The notes under the pieces are model-generated. The model ran no database searches, was not told where the DNA came from, and worked only from the letters and a program-made list of their open reading frames with translations. 64,000 nt of DNA from Hyphomicrobiaceae bacterium (lineage in GTDB: Bacteria; Pseudomonadota; Alphaproteobacteria; Rhizobiales; Xanthobacteraceae). The position numbers and the translations under genes were made by a program. Below are positions 26,865 through 37,700 of this stretch, one piece after another (the first letter of the stretch is position 1; the number at the start of each line of letters is the position of its first letter). The stretch spans positions 1 to 64,000 of the forward strand of contig JAJPJB010000104.1 of NCBI GenBank assembly GCA_021324465.1, read 5' to 3'.

Positions 26865-27052
26865 GCGAAACCGACTGCGGACATTGGCGTCTCGGCTTGC
26901 AAATCGCGGCTATCAATAGCGCAGCTTGTCGAACAAAACAAGAACAAAATCGACCCTGACCACAAACTGGTCTTGGAGCCGATACCGCGAAGCCGTATTG
27001 AGCGAGCCGAAACCGCTCCACTTGAAAAGGGCTGCCGGTCTGACGGCGCAAA

Positions 27053-27613
27053 ATGCTGAGCGTCATAATTGCAACGCGCAATTCCGAGCACGCGCTGGTG
27101 CCGACGCTCTGCGCACTGGTCGCGGGCGCCACCGCCGGCCTGATCGCCGAAGTGCTCATTGCCGACGGCGGCTCGCAGGATGAGACCGGTGTGGTCGCCG
27201 ATGTTGCCGGCTGCGATTTTCTTGCGCTTGAAGGACCGCGCGGCCGCAGGCTGAGGATTGCGGCAGACAGGGCGCGCGCGCCATGGCTGATGTTCCTCGA
27301 GCCGGGGACGGTGCTCTACTCGCCATGGATCGAGAACGCCGCGCGCTTTGTCGAGCAGCCTCCGCCGCACCGCAAGGCCGCCGTCTTTCGCCGCGGGGCG
27401 GGCTCGCAGAGCGCGCTGCGGGAAGCGCTATCCCTCCTCGCCAGCGCCTTCGGGTCGGCGCGGCCGGAACAAGGCCTTCTGATCGCCAAGCCGCTCTATG
27501 ACGAAGTTGGCGGCCATTCCGAGTCGGCCGCCGATCCCGAAGCCGAATTCCTTCGCCGCGTCGGCCGGCGGCGCATTGTGACGCTCGCCGCGACCGCGTT
27601 CTGCGCGCGCTGA
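27053..27613 (+). CDS. short family 2 glycosyltransferase-like protein
   Basis: A GT-A domain of 186 residues. The N-terminus LSVIIATRNSEHALVPTLCA and the nearby EVLIADGGSQDET match GT2 nucleotide-sugar binding, but the acidic DXD-type region is altered: the place where a metal-binding Asp-X-Asp is expected reads PWLMFLEPGTVL. The protein is also shorter than full GT2 enzymes (about 230 or more residues). It may therefore be a divergent or inactive member. It is followed 86 bases later by a MarR-GNAT fusion on the same strand. The two are possibly co-transcribed. Confidence 0.75.
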   Translation: MLSVIIATRNSEHALVPTLCALVAGATAGLIAEVLIADGGSQDETGVVADVAGCDFLALEGPRGRRLRIAADRARAPWLMFLEPGTVLYSPWIENAARFVEQPPPHRKAAVFRRGAGSQSALREALSLLASAFGSARPEQGLLIAKPLYDEVGGHSESAADPEAEFLRRVGRRRIVTLAATAFCAR

Positions 27614-27699
27614 ATCGGGGCGGATCGCCGCTTGGAGCGTTCGCGCTGCACTCGGAGGAGATACTTGACTTAGTCAAATATTTCGCCGAGGCTGAACCC

Positions 27700-28644
27700 A
27701 TGGCCGACCCGGAACGCGTCGCCGCGGCGCGCCGCTTCAACCGCTTCTACACGCGGCAGATCGGCGTGCTGCGCAAGAATTTCCTCGACAGTCCCTATTC
27801 GCTTGGCGAAGCGCGCGTGATTTACGAGATTGCCAACGGCACCTCGCCGACCGCAAGCGAGATCGGCCGCGCGCTCGACCTCGACGCCGGCTATTTGAGC
27901 CGGCTCCTGCGCAATTTCGAAAAGCGCGGCCTGGTCGCGCGCAAGGTCTCGGCCAAAGATGCGCGGCAAAGCCATGTGGCTTTGTCGGCGCGCGGCCGCA
28001 AGGCCTTTGTGTTGCTGGACGCGTTGTCGCAACGCGACATCGGCGCGATGCTCGACCGGCTGAAGCCGGCCGAGCAGACGCGGCTGATCGCGGCGATGCA
28101 AACCATCGAGTCGCTCCTTGGCGGCGCCCATGAAACAAAACAACAAAAAACAAAACAACAAAGCCGCAGCTATACGCTGCGCGCGCCGCTGCCCGGCGAC
28201 CTCGGCTGGATCGTGCAACGTCACGCCGAACTCTATGCGCAGGAATATCAGTGGACCGAGCCGTTCGAGGGGGTCTGCGCGCAGATCGTCGCCGATTTTT
28301 GCAACAATTTCGATCCCGAGCGCGAGCGCTGCTGGATCGGCGAGATGGATGGCGAGAAAGTCGGCTGCGTCTTCGTCGCCAAGGATTCCGACGAGGTCGC
28401 GCGGCTCCGGCTCCTTCTGGTCGAGCCAAAAGCGCGCGGGCTGGGTCTTGGCACCCGGCTCACCGAGGAGGCAGTCCGCTTCGCCCGCGCGGCCGGCTAC
28501 AAAAAGATGACGCTGTGGACACACAGCGTGCTCAAAGCCGCACGGCACATTTATCAGAAAGCCGGCTTCAAGCTGACACGCAGCGAAAAGCGCACCAGCT
28601 TTGGCCAGCCGGTGGTCAGCGAGCACTGGGATATGGAGCTGTAG
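27700..28644 (+). CDS. MarR-type regulator fused to GNAT acetyltransferase
   Basis: A two-domain protein of 314 residues. Residues of about 1-145 form a winged helix: the recognition part is SEIGRALDLDAGYLSRLLRN, and the wing reads RKVSAKDARQSHVALSARG. Residues of about 158-314 are a GNAT domain with the acetyl-CoA loop in KARGLGLGTRLTEEA and the C-terminal HIYQKAGFKLT. The linker is Lys/Gln-rich and comes from a tandem A-rich repeat. Fusions of this order are known in proteobacteria and usually link sensing to small-molecule acetylation. The effector is unknown. Confidence 0.92.
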   Translation: MADPERVAAARRFNRFYTRQIGVLRKNFLDSPYSLGEARVIYEIANGTSPTASEIGRALDLDAGYLSRLLRNFEKRGLVARKVSAKDARQSHVALSARGRKAFVLLDALSQRDIGAMLDRLKPAEQTRLIAAMQTIESLLGGAHETKQQKTKQQSRSYTLRAPLPGDLGWIVQRHAELYAQEYQWTEPFEGVCAQIVADFCNNFDPERERCWIGEMDGEKVGCVFVAKDSDEVARLRLLLVEPKARGLGLGTRLTEEAVRFARAAGYKKMTLWTHSVLKAARHIYQKAGFKLTRSEKRTSFGQPVVSEHWDMEL

Positions 28645-28672
28645 GAACGCGCCACAGCAATGACGCCGCGCG

Positions 28673-29236
28673 TTAGACCGTCGCGCCTTTCGCCTTCGGC
28701 CGGCGCAGATGCTCGTCGAGCCGCGGCATGATCTCGACGAAATTGCACGGGCCGTAGCGATAATCGAGCTGATGCACCAGGATCTCGTCCCAGGCGTCCC
28801 TGCAGGCGCCGGGCGACCCGGGCAGACAGAAAATATAGGTCGCATTGGCGACCCCGGCGGTGGCGCGCGATTGAATCGCCGAGGTGCCGATCTTCGGAAA
28901 GCTCACCACCAGAAACAGCGCGGAGAACGCTTCCATCTTCTTCTCGAACAGCGGCTCGATCGCCTCGGGCGTGACGTCGCGGCCGGTGAAGCCGGTGCCG
29001 CCGGTGGTGATGATCACGTCGATCAAAGGGTCGGCGATCCAGGCTTTGACGCGGCTGCGTATAGCCTCGATGTCGTCGGCCACGAGGCTGCGTTCGGCCA
29101 CAAAATGCCCAGCCGCGACGATGCGCTGCACGAGCAGCGCACCGGATTTGTCGTCTTTCAATGTGCGCGTGTCGGAGACCGTCAGCACCGCGATTTTCAG
29201 CGGCACGAAGCTTTTGCTCTCGTCAATACCGGGCAT
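28673..29236 (-). CDS. moaB: molybdenum cofactor biosynthesis protein MoaB
   Basis: A MogA/MoaB-type protein for molybdopterin adenylation. The hallmark TTGGTGFTGRDVTPEA is near residue 80, IAVLTVSDTRT starts the fold, and FCLPGSPGACRDAWDEIL completes the nucleotide site. The ATG at 29236 is used; a GTG two codons upstream is possible. Length 187 is slightly longer than E. coli MoaB because of a C-terminal LRRPKAKG tail. It is convergent with the MarR-GNAT gene. Other moa genes are not in the window. Confidence 0.94.
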   Translation of the reverse strand: MPGIDESKSFVPLKIAVLTVSDTRTLKDDKSGALLVQRIVAAGHFVAERSLVADDIEAIRSRVKAWIADPLIDVIITTGGTGFTGRDVTPEAIEPLFEKKMEAFSALFLVVSFPKIGTSAIQSRATAGVANATYIFCLPGSPGACRDAWDEILVHQLDYRYGPCNFVEIMPRLDEHLRRPKAKGATV

Positions 29237-29290
29237 GGCCACCCCAAATTACGCATCACGACCCGCTCGCCATGAGCGGCTTATCCTACA

Positions 29291-30196
29291 TCACAACCGG
29301 TCCGCCGCCATGGTGTTGCAAGCGGAGATTTGCCCCGAATTGAAGCCGTTCATGAACCAGCGCTTGCGCTGCGCCGAGGTGCCGTGGGTGAAGGCGTCGG
29401 GCACGACATAGCCCTGGGTCTGGCGCTGCAGGCGGTCGTCGCCGATGGCGGAGGCGGTCTGCAGCGCCTGGTCGACGTCGCCGGGATCGAGGAATTTGTG
29501 CTTCTGCTGGGCGCGGTTGGCCCAGACCCCGGCGAGGCAGTCGGCCTGCAATTCGACCCGTACCTGCAGCGCATTGGCCTCGGCCTGGCTTGCAGCCGCC
29601 TGCTGCGCCTGGGTGACGCGCGGCAGAATACCAAGCTCATCCTGCACGTGATGGCCGACCTCGTGGGCGATCACATAGGCTTCCGAAAAGCGACAGGCCT
29701 TGTCATCGGAACAGGCGCCAAATTTCCTCTGCATGTCGCGGAAGAACGAGGTGTCGAGATAGACCTGCTGATCGCGCGGACAATAGAACGGGCCCATGGC
29801 CGAACGCGCGAGCCCGCAGCCGCCCTGGATCATGCCCGAGAACAGGACCAGCTTCGGCGGATGATAGGTGCGGCCGCTCGCCCGGAATATTTCAGTCCAG
29901 CGGTCTTCGGTGTCGCCCAGCACGGCGGCGACGAAATCCGCCGTCTGCGAGTCCTGCGCGCTGTTGATCGGGCCCTGGCTGGTTTGCTGCGTCGGCGCGC
30001 CGCCGCCGGAGAGAATCTGCGCCCCGTTGATCAGCACGCTCGGATCGATGCCGAGCGCCCAGCCGATCAGGCCGAGAATGATGATCGTGCCGAGGCCGAG
30101 CCCGCCGGCGCCGCCCGGCATGCCGAAGCCGCCTCCGGCACTCGCTTCGCGCTCGTCCTCGACATTGCTCGAGCGGCGGAAATCATCCCAACGCAT
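29291..30196 (-). CDS. YpfJ-family neutral zinc metallopeptidase
   Basis: A predicted zinc metalloprotease of about 301 residues. HEVGH in AYVIAHEVGHHVQDELG supplies two zinc ligands and the catalytic Glu. A single hydrophobic segment near residues 35-52 (GTIIILGLIGWALGID) anchors it. The ATG at 30196 (MRWDDFRRSSNVEDER) is preceded by AAGGAGATG, a good ribosome site. Substrates of this family are not known to me. The N-terminus is Gly-rich. Confidence 0.9.
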   Translation of the reverse strand: MRWDDFRRSSNVEDEREASAGGGFGMPGGAGGLGLGTIIILGLIGWALGIDPSVLINGAQILSGGGAPTQQTSQGPINSAQDSQTADFVAAVLGDTEDRWTEIFRASGRTYHPPKLVLFSGMIQGGCGLARSAMGPFYCPRDQQVYLDTSFFRDMQRKFGACSDDKACRFSEAYVIAHEVGHHVQDELGILPRVTQAQQAAASQAEANALQVRVELQADCLAGVWANRAQQKHKFLDPGDVDQALQTASAIGDDRLQRQTQGYVVPDAFTHGTSAQRKRWFMNGFNSGQISACNTMAADRL

Positions 30197-30329
30197 GTGC
30201 CCATCTCCTTCACAGATCCCGTGTGGAAACTCGTTGCGGCCGCGTCGTTTCCGCGTCCAATCATGCTTCGCGACCGCGCGATTAACCAAGTGTTTCTCGG
30301 CATTTATTGCCTAGTGCCTTGCCTTTCGG

Positions 30330-30344
30330 TTAGCCGATTTTTTA
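30330..30344 (+). promoter_or_regulatory. CtrA-box-like site upstream of ccrM
   Basis: TTAG-N7-TTTA at 30330-30344 matches six of eight positions of the CtrA consensus TTAA-N7-TTAA, 80 bases before the ccrM ATG. In Caulobacter ccrM is activated by CtrA, which makes a site here reasonable. The match is imperfect, so this is inference. Confidence 0.35.
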
Positions 30345-30406
30345 CCCTCAAGCGGCATAGTCCGGTTTGTCGGTTGTAAGGTCCCGCGTCGCCGATCGCG
30401 TCGCCT

Positions 30407-31585
<1,179 letters not shown>

Positions 31586-31649
31586 CGGGACGTCGTGGCA
31601 CTGCGCGCACGGGTGCCGGCGGAGATGGGCGCAGCCTGAGCCCGACGGG

Positions 31650-32000
31650 CTATTTCGCCGCGACCACCATGATCTCGACCTTGTAATCCGGCGAAGCAAG
31701 CTTGGCTTCGACGGTGGCGCGCGCCGGTGTGTTGCCGGGCGACACCCAGGCATCCCACACCGCATTCATGTCGGCGAAGTTCGCCATGTCGCTGATCCAG
31801 ATATTGGCGGACAGTATTTTGCTCTTGTCGGTTCCGGCCTTGGCGAGGAAGCCGTCGATCTGCGCAAGGATATTCTTTGTCTGCTCGGAGATGCTCTTGC
31901 CCTTTGGCGCATCGGCGACAATGCCGGCGAGATAAACCGTGTTGCCGTGCACCACCGCTTTGCTCATGCGCGGGCCGGCTTCGTGGCGTTCGATTGTCAT
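31650..32000 (-). CDS. RidA-family protein (enamine/imine deaminase type)
   Basis: A 116-residue protein of the YjgF/YER057c/UK114 family. It begins MTIERHEAGPRMSKAVVHGN. The C-terminal region GNTPARATVEAKLASPDYKV, with the RA-T-VE pattern, contains the Arg that binds the 2-aminoacrylate carboxylate in RidA; the residue is present here. The ATG overlaps the mutY stop by four bases (ATGA), so translation is likely coupled to mutY. It is convergent with ccrM. Confidence 0.92.
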   Translation of the reverse strand: MTIERHEAGPRMSKAVVHGNTVYLAGIVADAPKGKSISEQTKNILAQIDGFLAKAGTDKSKILSANIWISDMANFADMNAVWDAWVSPGNTPARATVEAKLASPDYKVEIMVVAAK

Positions 32001-33148
32001 GTCAGTTCCTTTCCCGGTTTCAAATATTTCACAGCGCGGGGCGCCCGTTGTTGCGGCAGCGCGTGCGCCAAGACTTTGCGCATCAGGCTCGGCAGCGCTT
32101 CGGCGTGCAGGCCCGAGATTTTGACCCAGCGCCCGCCATTCGGTGCCGGCGTGCGCGCCGCAATCTCGGCCACGTAGACATTGAGCTCCAGCGGAAAATG
32201 CGTGAAGACGTGGCGCACGCGCCCGGGAATTTTGCGCCAAGCCGTTGCTTCTCGCGCCGAGCCCAAGCGCGGGGCGTGTTCGAGCGCGCGCGCTTCCGCA
32301 AAATCTTTCGACCATTGCGTTGTCGGGACTTCCGTCATGCCGCCGAGCAGGCCCTTGCTTGGACGGGTCCGCACCAACACGAAGCCGTCGGACCGACAGA
32401 CGACGAAAGCCGCACCGCGGCGCAGCGCGCCTTCACGCTTTGGCGCGCGGTGCGGAAAGCTCTCGGCATCGCCGCGCGCACGCGCCGCACAGTTCCGATG
32501 CCACGGACACAGCGCGCAGGCCGGATTTTTCGGCGAACACACCGTGGCGCCGAGATCCATCAGCGCCTGGGCGAAATCGCCGCTGCGCTGCGGCGGTGTC
32601 AGCGCACGCGCCAGTTTTGCGATCGCCGGCTTGGCGGCCGGCAGCGGCGCATCGAGCGCATAAAGCCGGGCGATGACGCGTTCGATGTTGCCGTCGACCG
32701 GCGTGGTGGGCGCGTCAAAGGCAATCGCGCCGATGGCGGCGGCAGTATAGGCGCCGATGCCCGGAAGCGCGCGCAACTCGGCTTCCGTCGATGGAAAAAT
32801 TCCCCCATGCCGCTCGACCACGGCGCGGGCGCAGGCGTGGAGATTGCGCGCACGCGCGTAATAGCCGAGCCCGGCCCAGGCTTTCAGAATCTCGCCCAGC
32901 GGCGCCGCCGCAAGCGCCGCCAGATCGGGCCAACGCGACAGAAACTTGGCGTAATACGGCGCAGCCGCCTTCACTGTGGTCTGTTGCAGCATGATCTCGG
33001 ACAGCCAGACGCGATAGGGATCGGGACGCTGGCCCTTGGGCGCGCGCCACGGCAGCACACGCCGGTGCCGGTCGTACCAGGCGAGCAGGTCGGTGGGTTG
33101 CGGTGAAGGAAACGCGGCGCGCCGCGTCAGGCGCTGTCGCGACGGCAT
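31997..33148 (-). CDS. mutY: adenine DNA glycosylase MutY
   Basis: It removes adenine mispaired with 8-oxoguanine. The helix-hairpin-helix LPGIGAYTAAAIGAIAF and the catalytic Asp in TPVDGNIERV are present, together with EIMLQQTTV. The [4Fe-4S] cluster ligands CSPKNPACALCPWHRNC have the C-X6-C-X2-C-X5-C spacing. The C-terminal NUDIX-like domain begins at VVCRSDGFVLVRTRPSKG and is complete. The ATG at 33148 gives about 383 residues; ATG at 33178 is an alternative. It is divergent from the DUF721 gene, with 58 bases between. Confidence 0.95.
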   Translation of the reverse strand: MPSRQRLTRRAAFPSPQPTDLLAWYDRHRRVLPWRAPKGQRPDPYRVWLSEIMLQQTTVKAAAPYYAKFLSRWPDLAALAAAPLGEILKAWAGLGYYARARNLHACARAVVERHGGIFPSTEAELRALPGIGAYTAAAIGAIAFDAPTTPVDGNIERVIARLYALDAPLPAAKPAIAKLARALTPPQRSGDFAQALMDLGATVCSPKNPACALCPWHRNCAARARGDAESFPHRAPKREGALRRGAAFVVCRSDGFVLVRTRPSKGLLGGMTEVPTTQWSKDFAEARALEHAPRLGSAREATAWRKIPGRVRHVFTHFPLELNVYVAEIAARTPAPNGGRWVKISGLHAEALPSLMRKVLAHALPQQRAPRAVKYLKPGKELT

Positions 33149-33206
33149 GTTGGCTGCTAGGGTGGCGTTCGCGGCCATTTTGTCAAAGGGCATTATCTCA
33201 AAGGAC

Positions 33207-33701
33207 ATGACAGAGCCCCGCGCCATGAACAAGCCTGCTCGCTCGTTTGCCAAGCCGCTGCGCGACCTTGCCGGAAAAATCATCGGCGAGAGCTTTAGGC
33301 GCCAAGGCTTTGCCTCGGCGGAATTGGTGACGCGCTGGCCGGACATTGTCGGGGGCGAGATCGCTGCAGTCAGCGAGCCAGTGAAAATCCAGTGGATGCG
33401 GCCGGCCGCGGGCGAGGAGAGCGAACCGGGGACCTTGATCCTGCGCGTCGAGGGACCGGCGGCGATCGAGATTCAGCATCAGGCCGGCATCATCTGCGAG
33501 CGCGTCAATCAGTTTCTCGGCTGGCGCGCGATTGCCCGGCTGGCGCTGCGCCAGGCGCCGGTGCGGCGCAGCCGAGGCAAGGCCAAGCGCGCCGCTGATC
33601 CAGGGGCGGCGGCGGAGGTCGCAGCAACTCTGCCCGACATTGGCGATAAGGATCTCAAAGACGCCCTGGCCCGGCTTGGCGCGGCCATCAGGCGGTCTTG
33701 A
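33207..33701 (+). CDS. DUF721 (DciA-like) protein
   Basis: A 164-residue basic protein. The N-terminal region LRDLAGKIIGESFRRQGFASAELVTRWPDIVGGEIA is the DUF721 core, cut here as FASAELVTRWPDIVG. DUF721 includes DciA, the ancestral loader of the replicative helicase DnaB in bacteria without DnaC, so that role is likely but not proven here. ATG 33207 has AAAGG just upstream. The C-terminus is Lys/Arg/Ala rich with a short amphipathic helix (DLKDALARLGAAIRR). It lies with dsbA-like and smc genes in an order common in Rhizobiales. Confidence 0.85.
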   Translation: MTEPRAMNKPARSFAKPLRDLAGKIIGESFRRQGFASAELVTRWPDIVGGEIAAVSEPVKIQWMRPAAGEESEPGTLILRVEGPAAIEIQHQAGIICERVNQFLGWRAIARLALRQAPVRRSRGKAKRAADPGAAAEVAATLPDIGDKDLKDALARLGAAIRRS

Positions 33702-33782
33702 GGTCGCAGCGCAGTGTTGCCGCATCGGGCTTGCAAACCCTTGGCGTCACTTCGTGCTAATGCCACATTGTTGCTGCACGAA

Positions 33783-34463
33783 ATGCGACCATCACATCGG
33801 GAGCCGACCTTGTCGCCGAGCCGCCGCCAATTGCTTTCAGCCGCTGCATTTTTCACCCTTGCCGGCGCGGGTTTCGCGCGCCCTTCGCTGACCCCGGCCA
33901 AGGCGGATGACAATCCCTCTGCCGCCGATCTCGCCAATCCCGGTCCCGAGCCCGACATCATGCTCGGCTCCGACAAGGCGCCGGTGACGATAATCGAATA
34001 TGCGTCAATGACCTGCCCCCATTGCGCACACTTTTCTGAGACGACCTTTCCGGAGCTGCAGAAGAAATATATCGATACCGGCAAGGTCCGCTTCACCCTG
34101 CGCTCGTTCCCGCTTGATGCGTTGGCCGCGGCAGGCTTCATGCTGGCGCGCTGCGCCGACAAGGACAAATACATGGCGATCGTCGAAACGCTGTTCGCCA
34201 AACAGTCCGACTGGGTGGTCAAGGAGCCGTTGCCGCCGCTCAAGGAAATCGCCAAGCAGTTCGGCTTCACCGAGGATAGCTTCAATGCCTGCCTGGCGAA
34301 TCAGAAGGTGCTCGATGACATCCAGGCGGTGCGCGACCACGCCGTCGAGAAGCTCGGCGTGAACTCGACGCCGACCTTCTTCATCAACGGCAAAAAGTTC
34401 GTGGGCGACCTTTCGATGGATCAATTGGCCAAGGAAATCGACCCCTATCTCAAGGAAGGATAA
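33783..34463 (+). CDS. DsbA-family thiol-disulfide protein
   Basis: A periplasmic thioredoxin-fold protein with the CPHC active site at 78-81 in SMTCPHCAHFS. The cis-Pro is in VNSTPTFFINGKKF. SPSRRQLLSAAAF at the N-terminus has a twin-arginine pattern before a hydrophobic core and an Ala-rich cleavage site, so Tat or Sec export is possible. ATG 33783 gives 226 residues. It is in the same orientation as DUF721 and smc. The family makes or isomerises disulfides; no DsbB-like partner is adjacent. Confidence 0.9.
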   Translation: MRPSHREPTLSPSRRQLLSAAAFFTLAGAGFARPSLTPAKADDNPSAADLANPGPEPDIMLGSDKAPVTIIEYASMTCPHCAHFSETTFPELQKKYIDTGKVRFTLRSFPLDALAAAGFMLARCADKDKYMAIVETLFAKQSDWVVKEPLPPLKEIAKQFGFTEDSFNACLANQKVLDDIQAVRDHAVEKLGVNSTPTFFINGKKFVGDLSMDQLAKEIDPYLKEG

Positions 34464-34484
34464 GGGTTTTTCGCCTTGGGGCTG

Positions 34485-34499
34485 GCCCGGGGACCGGGC
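34485..34499 (+). terminator. weak hairpin after the dsbA-like gene
   Basis: GCCCGG (34485-34490) and CCGGGC (34494-34499) flank GGA, followed by TTTGG. It lies 22 bases after the stop. The stem is short and the T tract poor, so termination is uncertain. The rest of the 240-base gap before smc shows nothing else recognisable. Confidence 0.3.
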
Positions 34500-34704
34500 T
34501 TTGGCTGGCCTTGGCCCGTTCCGTGAACCCTGGAACGTCTGGATAATTTGGCGCCCGTGGTTGCGCTCGGAGTCCCGACGATTCATTCTCCGCGCCGATG
34601 CGGCACGCTTTCCACGCCGGACGGCAAAAAAGCTTTCGGCGTGAGCCTGTTGTGATTCCCAGTCCCTTGGCCGCCGCAGCGAGGGCAATGGAACCGCTGG
34701 TAAT

Positions 34705-37700
34705 ATGAAGCTGACGCGGCTGCGCCTGATCGGATTCAAGTCCTTCGTCGACCCGACTGATTTTCATATCGAACCCGGACTGACCGGGGTCGTCGGCCCG
34801 AACGGCTGCGGCAAGTCGAATCTGGTCGAGGCGGTGCGCTGGGTGATGGGCGAGGCCTCCTACAAGGCCATGCGCGCCGCCGAGATGGACGACGTCATCT
34901 TCTCCGGCAATGCCGGCCGGCCGGCGCGCAACCACGCCGAAGTCGCCCTCACCATCGATAATGCCGACCGACACGCACCCGCCGTCTTCAACGACTTCGA
35001 CACGCTCGAAGTGTCACGCCGCATCGTGCGCGAACACGGTTCCACGTTCCGCGTCAACGGCAAGGAGGTGCGGGCCCGCGATGTGGCGATGCTGTTCGCC
35101 GACGCTTCGACCGGCTCGCGCTCGCCGGCGCTCGTGCATCAAGGCCGCATCGGCGAGATCATTCAGGCACGCCCGGAGGCGCGCCGGCGCGTGCTGGAGG
35201 AGGCCGCAGGCATCGCCGGGCTGCATGCGCGGCGCCACGAGGCGGAACTGCGGCTCAAGGCCGCCGAGCAAAATCTGGCGCGTGCCGAAGACGTTATCGG
35301 CCAGCTCGCGGGCCAAATCGCCGGCTTGAAAACGCAGGCGCGGCAGGCGGTGCGCTACCGCAACATTTCCGGCCAGATCCGGCGCACCGAGGCGCTCCTG
35401 TTCCACTTGCGCTGGATTGCGGCGGGAGCCGAGGTGGCCGACACCGGGCGCGCCAAGGACGACGCGGTCCGCGTGGTCGCGGCGCGCACCAGCGAGCAGT
35501 TGCAGGCTTCGACCCGGCAGGCCGAGCTGTCGGCGGTTCTGCCGGGGCTGCGTGAGGCCGAGGCCAAGGCGGCAGCCGCGCTGCAGCGCCTGTTGATCGC
35601 TCGCGAAACGCTGGAGCGCGAAGAGGCGCGCGCCAAGGATCGTATCGGCGAACTCGACCGGCGGATCGAGCAATATGCTTCCGACCTGCAGCGCGAAAAG
35701 GCGCTCGTCGCCGATGCCCAAGCGGCGCTGGCGCGGCTCGATCGCGAGGAGACGGCACTGAAGGAAGCGGCGCAGGACAACGATGTGCGGCTCGCCGCGG
35801 TCAATCGGCGGGTCGCCGCGGCCGATGCTGCGCTTGCCGGCTCGGAAAAATCCTTTGCCGAATTGACCGGGGCTCTTGCCGACCTGACCGCGCGGCGCAA
35901 TCAGCTGCAGGTGACGGTGAGCGAGCACGACCAGCGCGCGGCGAGGCTCGAGGCCGAGCTTGCCAATATTGACGCGGGTCTTGCCGCCGCCGACAGCGGC
36001 GCCCCTGATTTGCCCGCCTTGGCGGCAGCGCTCTCCGACGCGCAGTCAGCGCTTGCCGAAGCCGAACAAGCGGCGCATGCCGCCGAAGCGGCGCATAAGC
36101 GCGCACGCGAAGAGATTGACGCGGCGCGAGCGCCGCTGGCGAGCGCGGAGCGCGGCGTGCAGCGGCTCGAGACCGAAGCCAAGACCATTCGCAAGCTGCT
36201 TGCGGTCGAGAGCAAGAATCTCTGGCCGCCGGTGATGGATGCGCTCACCGTGAGCGAGGGCTTTGAGAAGGCGCTTGGCGCCGCCTTAGGCGACGATCTT
36301 GACGCGCCGGTCGATCAATCGGCGCCGCTGCGCTGGGCTGGGACCGCGGCTGATCCAGCCGATCCGAGCCTGCCGCAGGGCGCCACGGCGCTCTCGCATT
36401 ATGTGCAGGCGCCGGCGGAACTCGCGCGGCGGCTGGCGCAGATCGGCGTCGTCGAGCGCGCCGAGGGATCGCGCCTGGCCGCCCTGCTCAAGCCCGGTCA
36501 GCGGCTGGTCTCGCGCGAAGGCGACCTGTGGCGCTGGGACGGCTTTGTCGCCGCGGCGCATGCGCCGACCGGCGCGGCGCGAAGGCTTGCCGAACGCGGC
36601 CGGCTCGCGGCTATTGAAGGCGAGCTTGCCGCGGCGCGCGCCGATGTCGAGACCAAGCGCCGCATGGTCGAGGAAGCGCAGGCAGCCGTCGCGGCTGCGG
36701 CGGCCGCCGAGACGCAAGCGCGCGCGCGCTGGCGCGAGGCGCAGCGCCTGACCGATGTAGCGCGCGAGGAGCATGCCGCCGCGGAGCGCGAGATCAGCCG
36801 CAATGCGGCGCGCCTCTCCGCGCTCAAGGAAGCGCGCCAGCGTACCGCCGCCGCGCGCGACGAGACCGCTGCGGCGCGCCTCGAAGCGCAAGCCACTCTC
36901 GCCGCGCTGTCCCCGGCCGCCGAGCTTGAGGAAAAGCTTGCCGCCATCAACGAAGTGATCGCGAGTGAGCGCAATGCCTGCGCCGAGCTGCGGGTCGAAG
37001 CGCAGGCGGTCACGCGCGAGGTCGAGCTCGCCAATACGCGGCTGCAGGCGATCGCCGACGAGCGCGGCGCCTGGACTGAGCGCAAGGACAATGCGGCGGC
37101 GCAGATCGGCATCATCGGCGAACGCAATCAGGAAGCGGTGAGCGAGCGCGCCGACCTGGAAAATGCACCGCAGCGATTCGAAAGCCGGCGCCGGGCGCTG
37201 ATCGGCGAGATCGAGACCGCGACCGCGCAACGCCGTGCCGCCGCTGATCGGCTCGCCGAGGCCGAGAGCGCGCTCGGCGAAGCCGACAAGGCGGCGCGGC
37301 TGGCGCTGGAAGCAGTCGGCGAAGCGCGCGCCGAAGCCGCGCGCAGCGAAGAGCGCCATGACGCCGCCAAGCGGCGCGTCGCCGATATCGAGCACGAAAT
37401 TCACGAGGTGCTTGCGGTCGCGCCGTCCGCCGCCGCCGAAGTTGCCGAGCTCAGGCCGGATGCGGCGTTGCCCTCGATCGCCGAGGTCGAGGCCAAGATC
37501 GAGCGCATCAAGAACGAGCGGGAACGGCTCGGCTCGGTCAATTTGCTGGCCGAGCAGGAATTGCAGGAGGTCGAGAAGCAGCACGATACGCTCACGGCCG
37601 AGCGCGACGATCTGATCGAAGCGATCCGGCGCCTGCGGCAAGGCATCCACAGCCTCAATCACGAGGCGCGCGAGCGCCTGCTTACCTCGTTCCAGACCGT

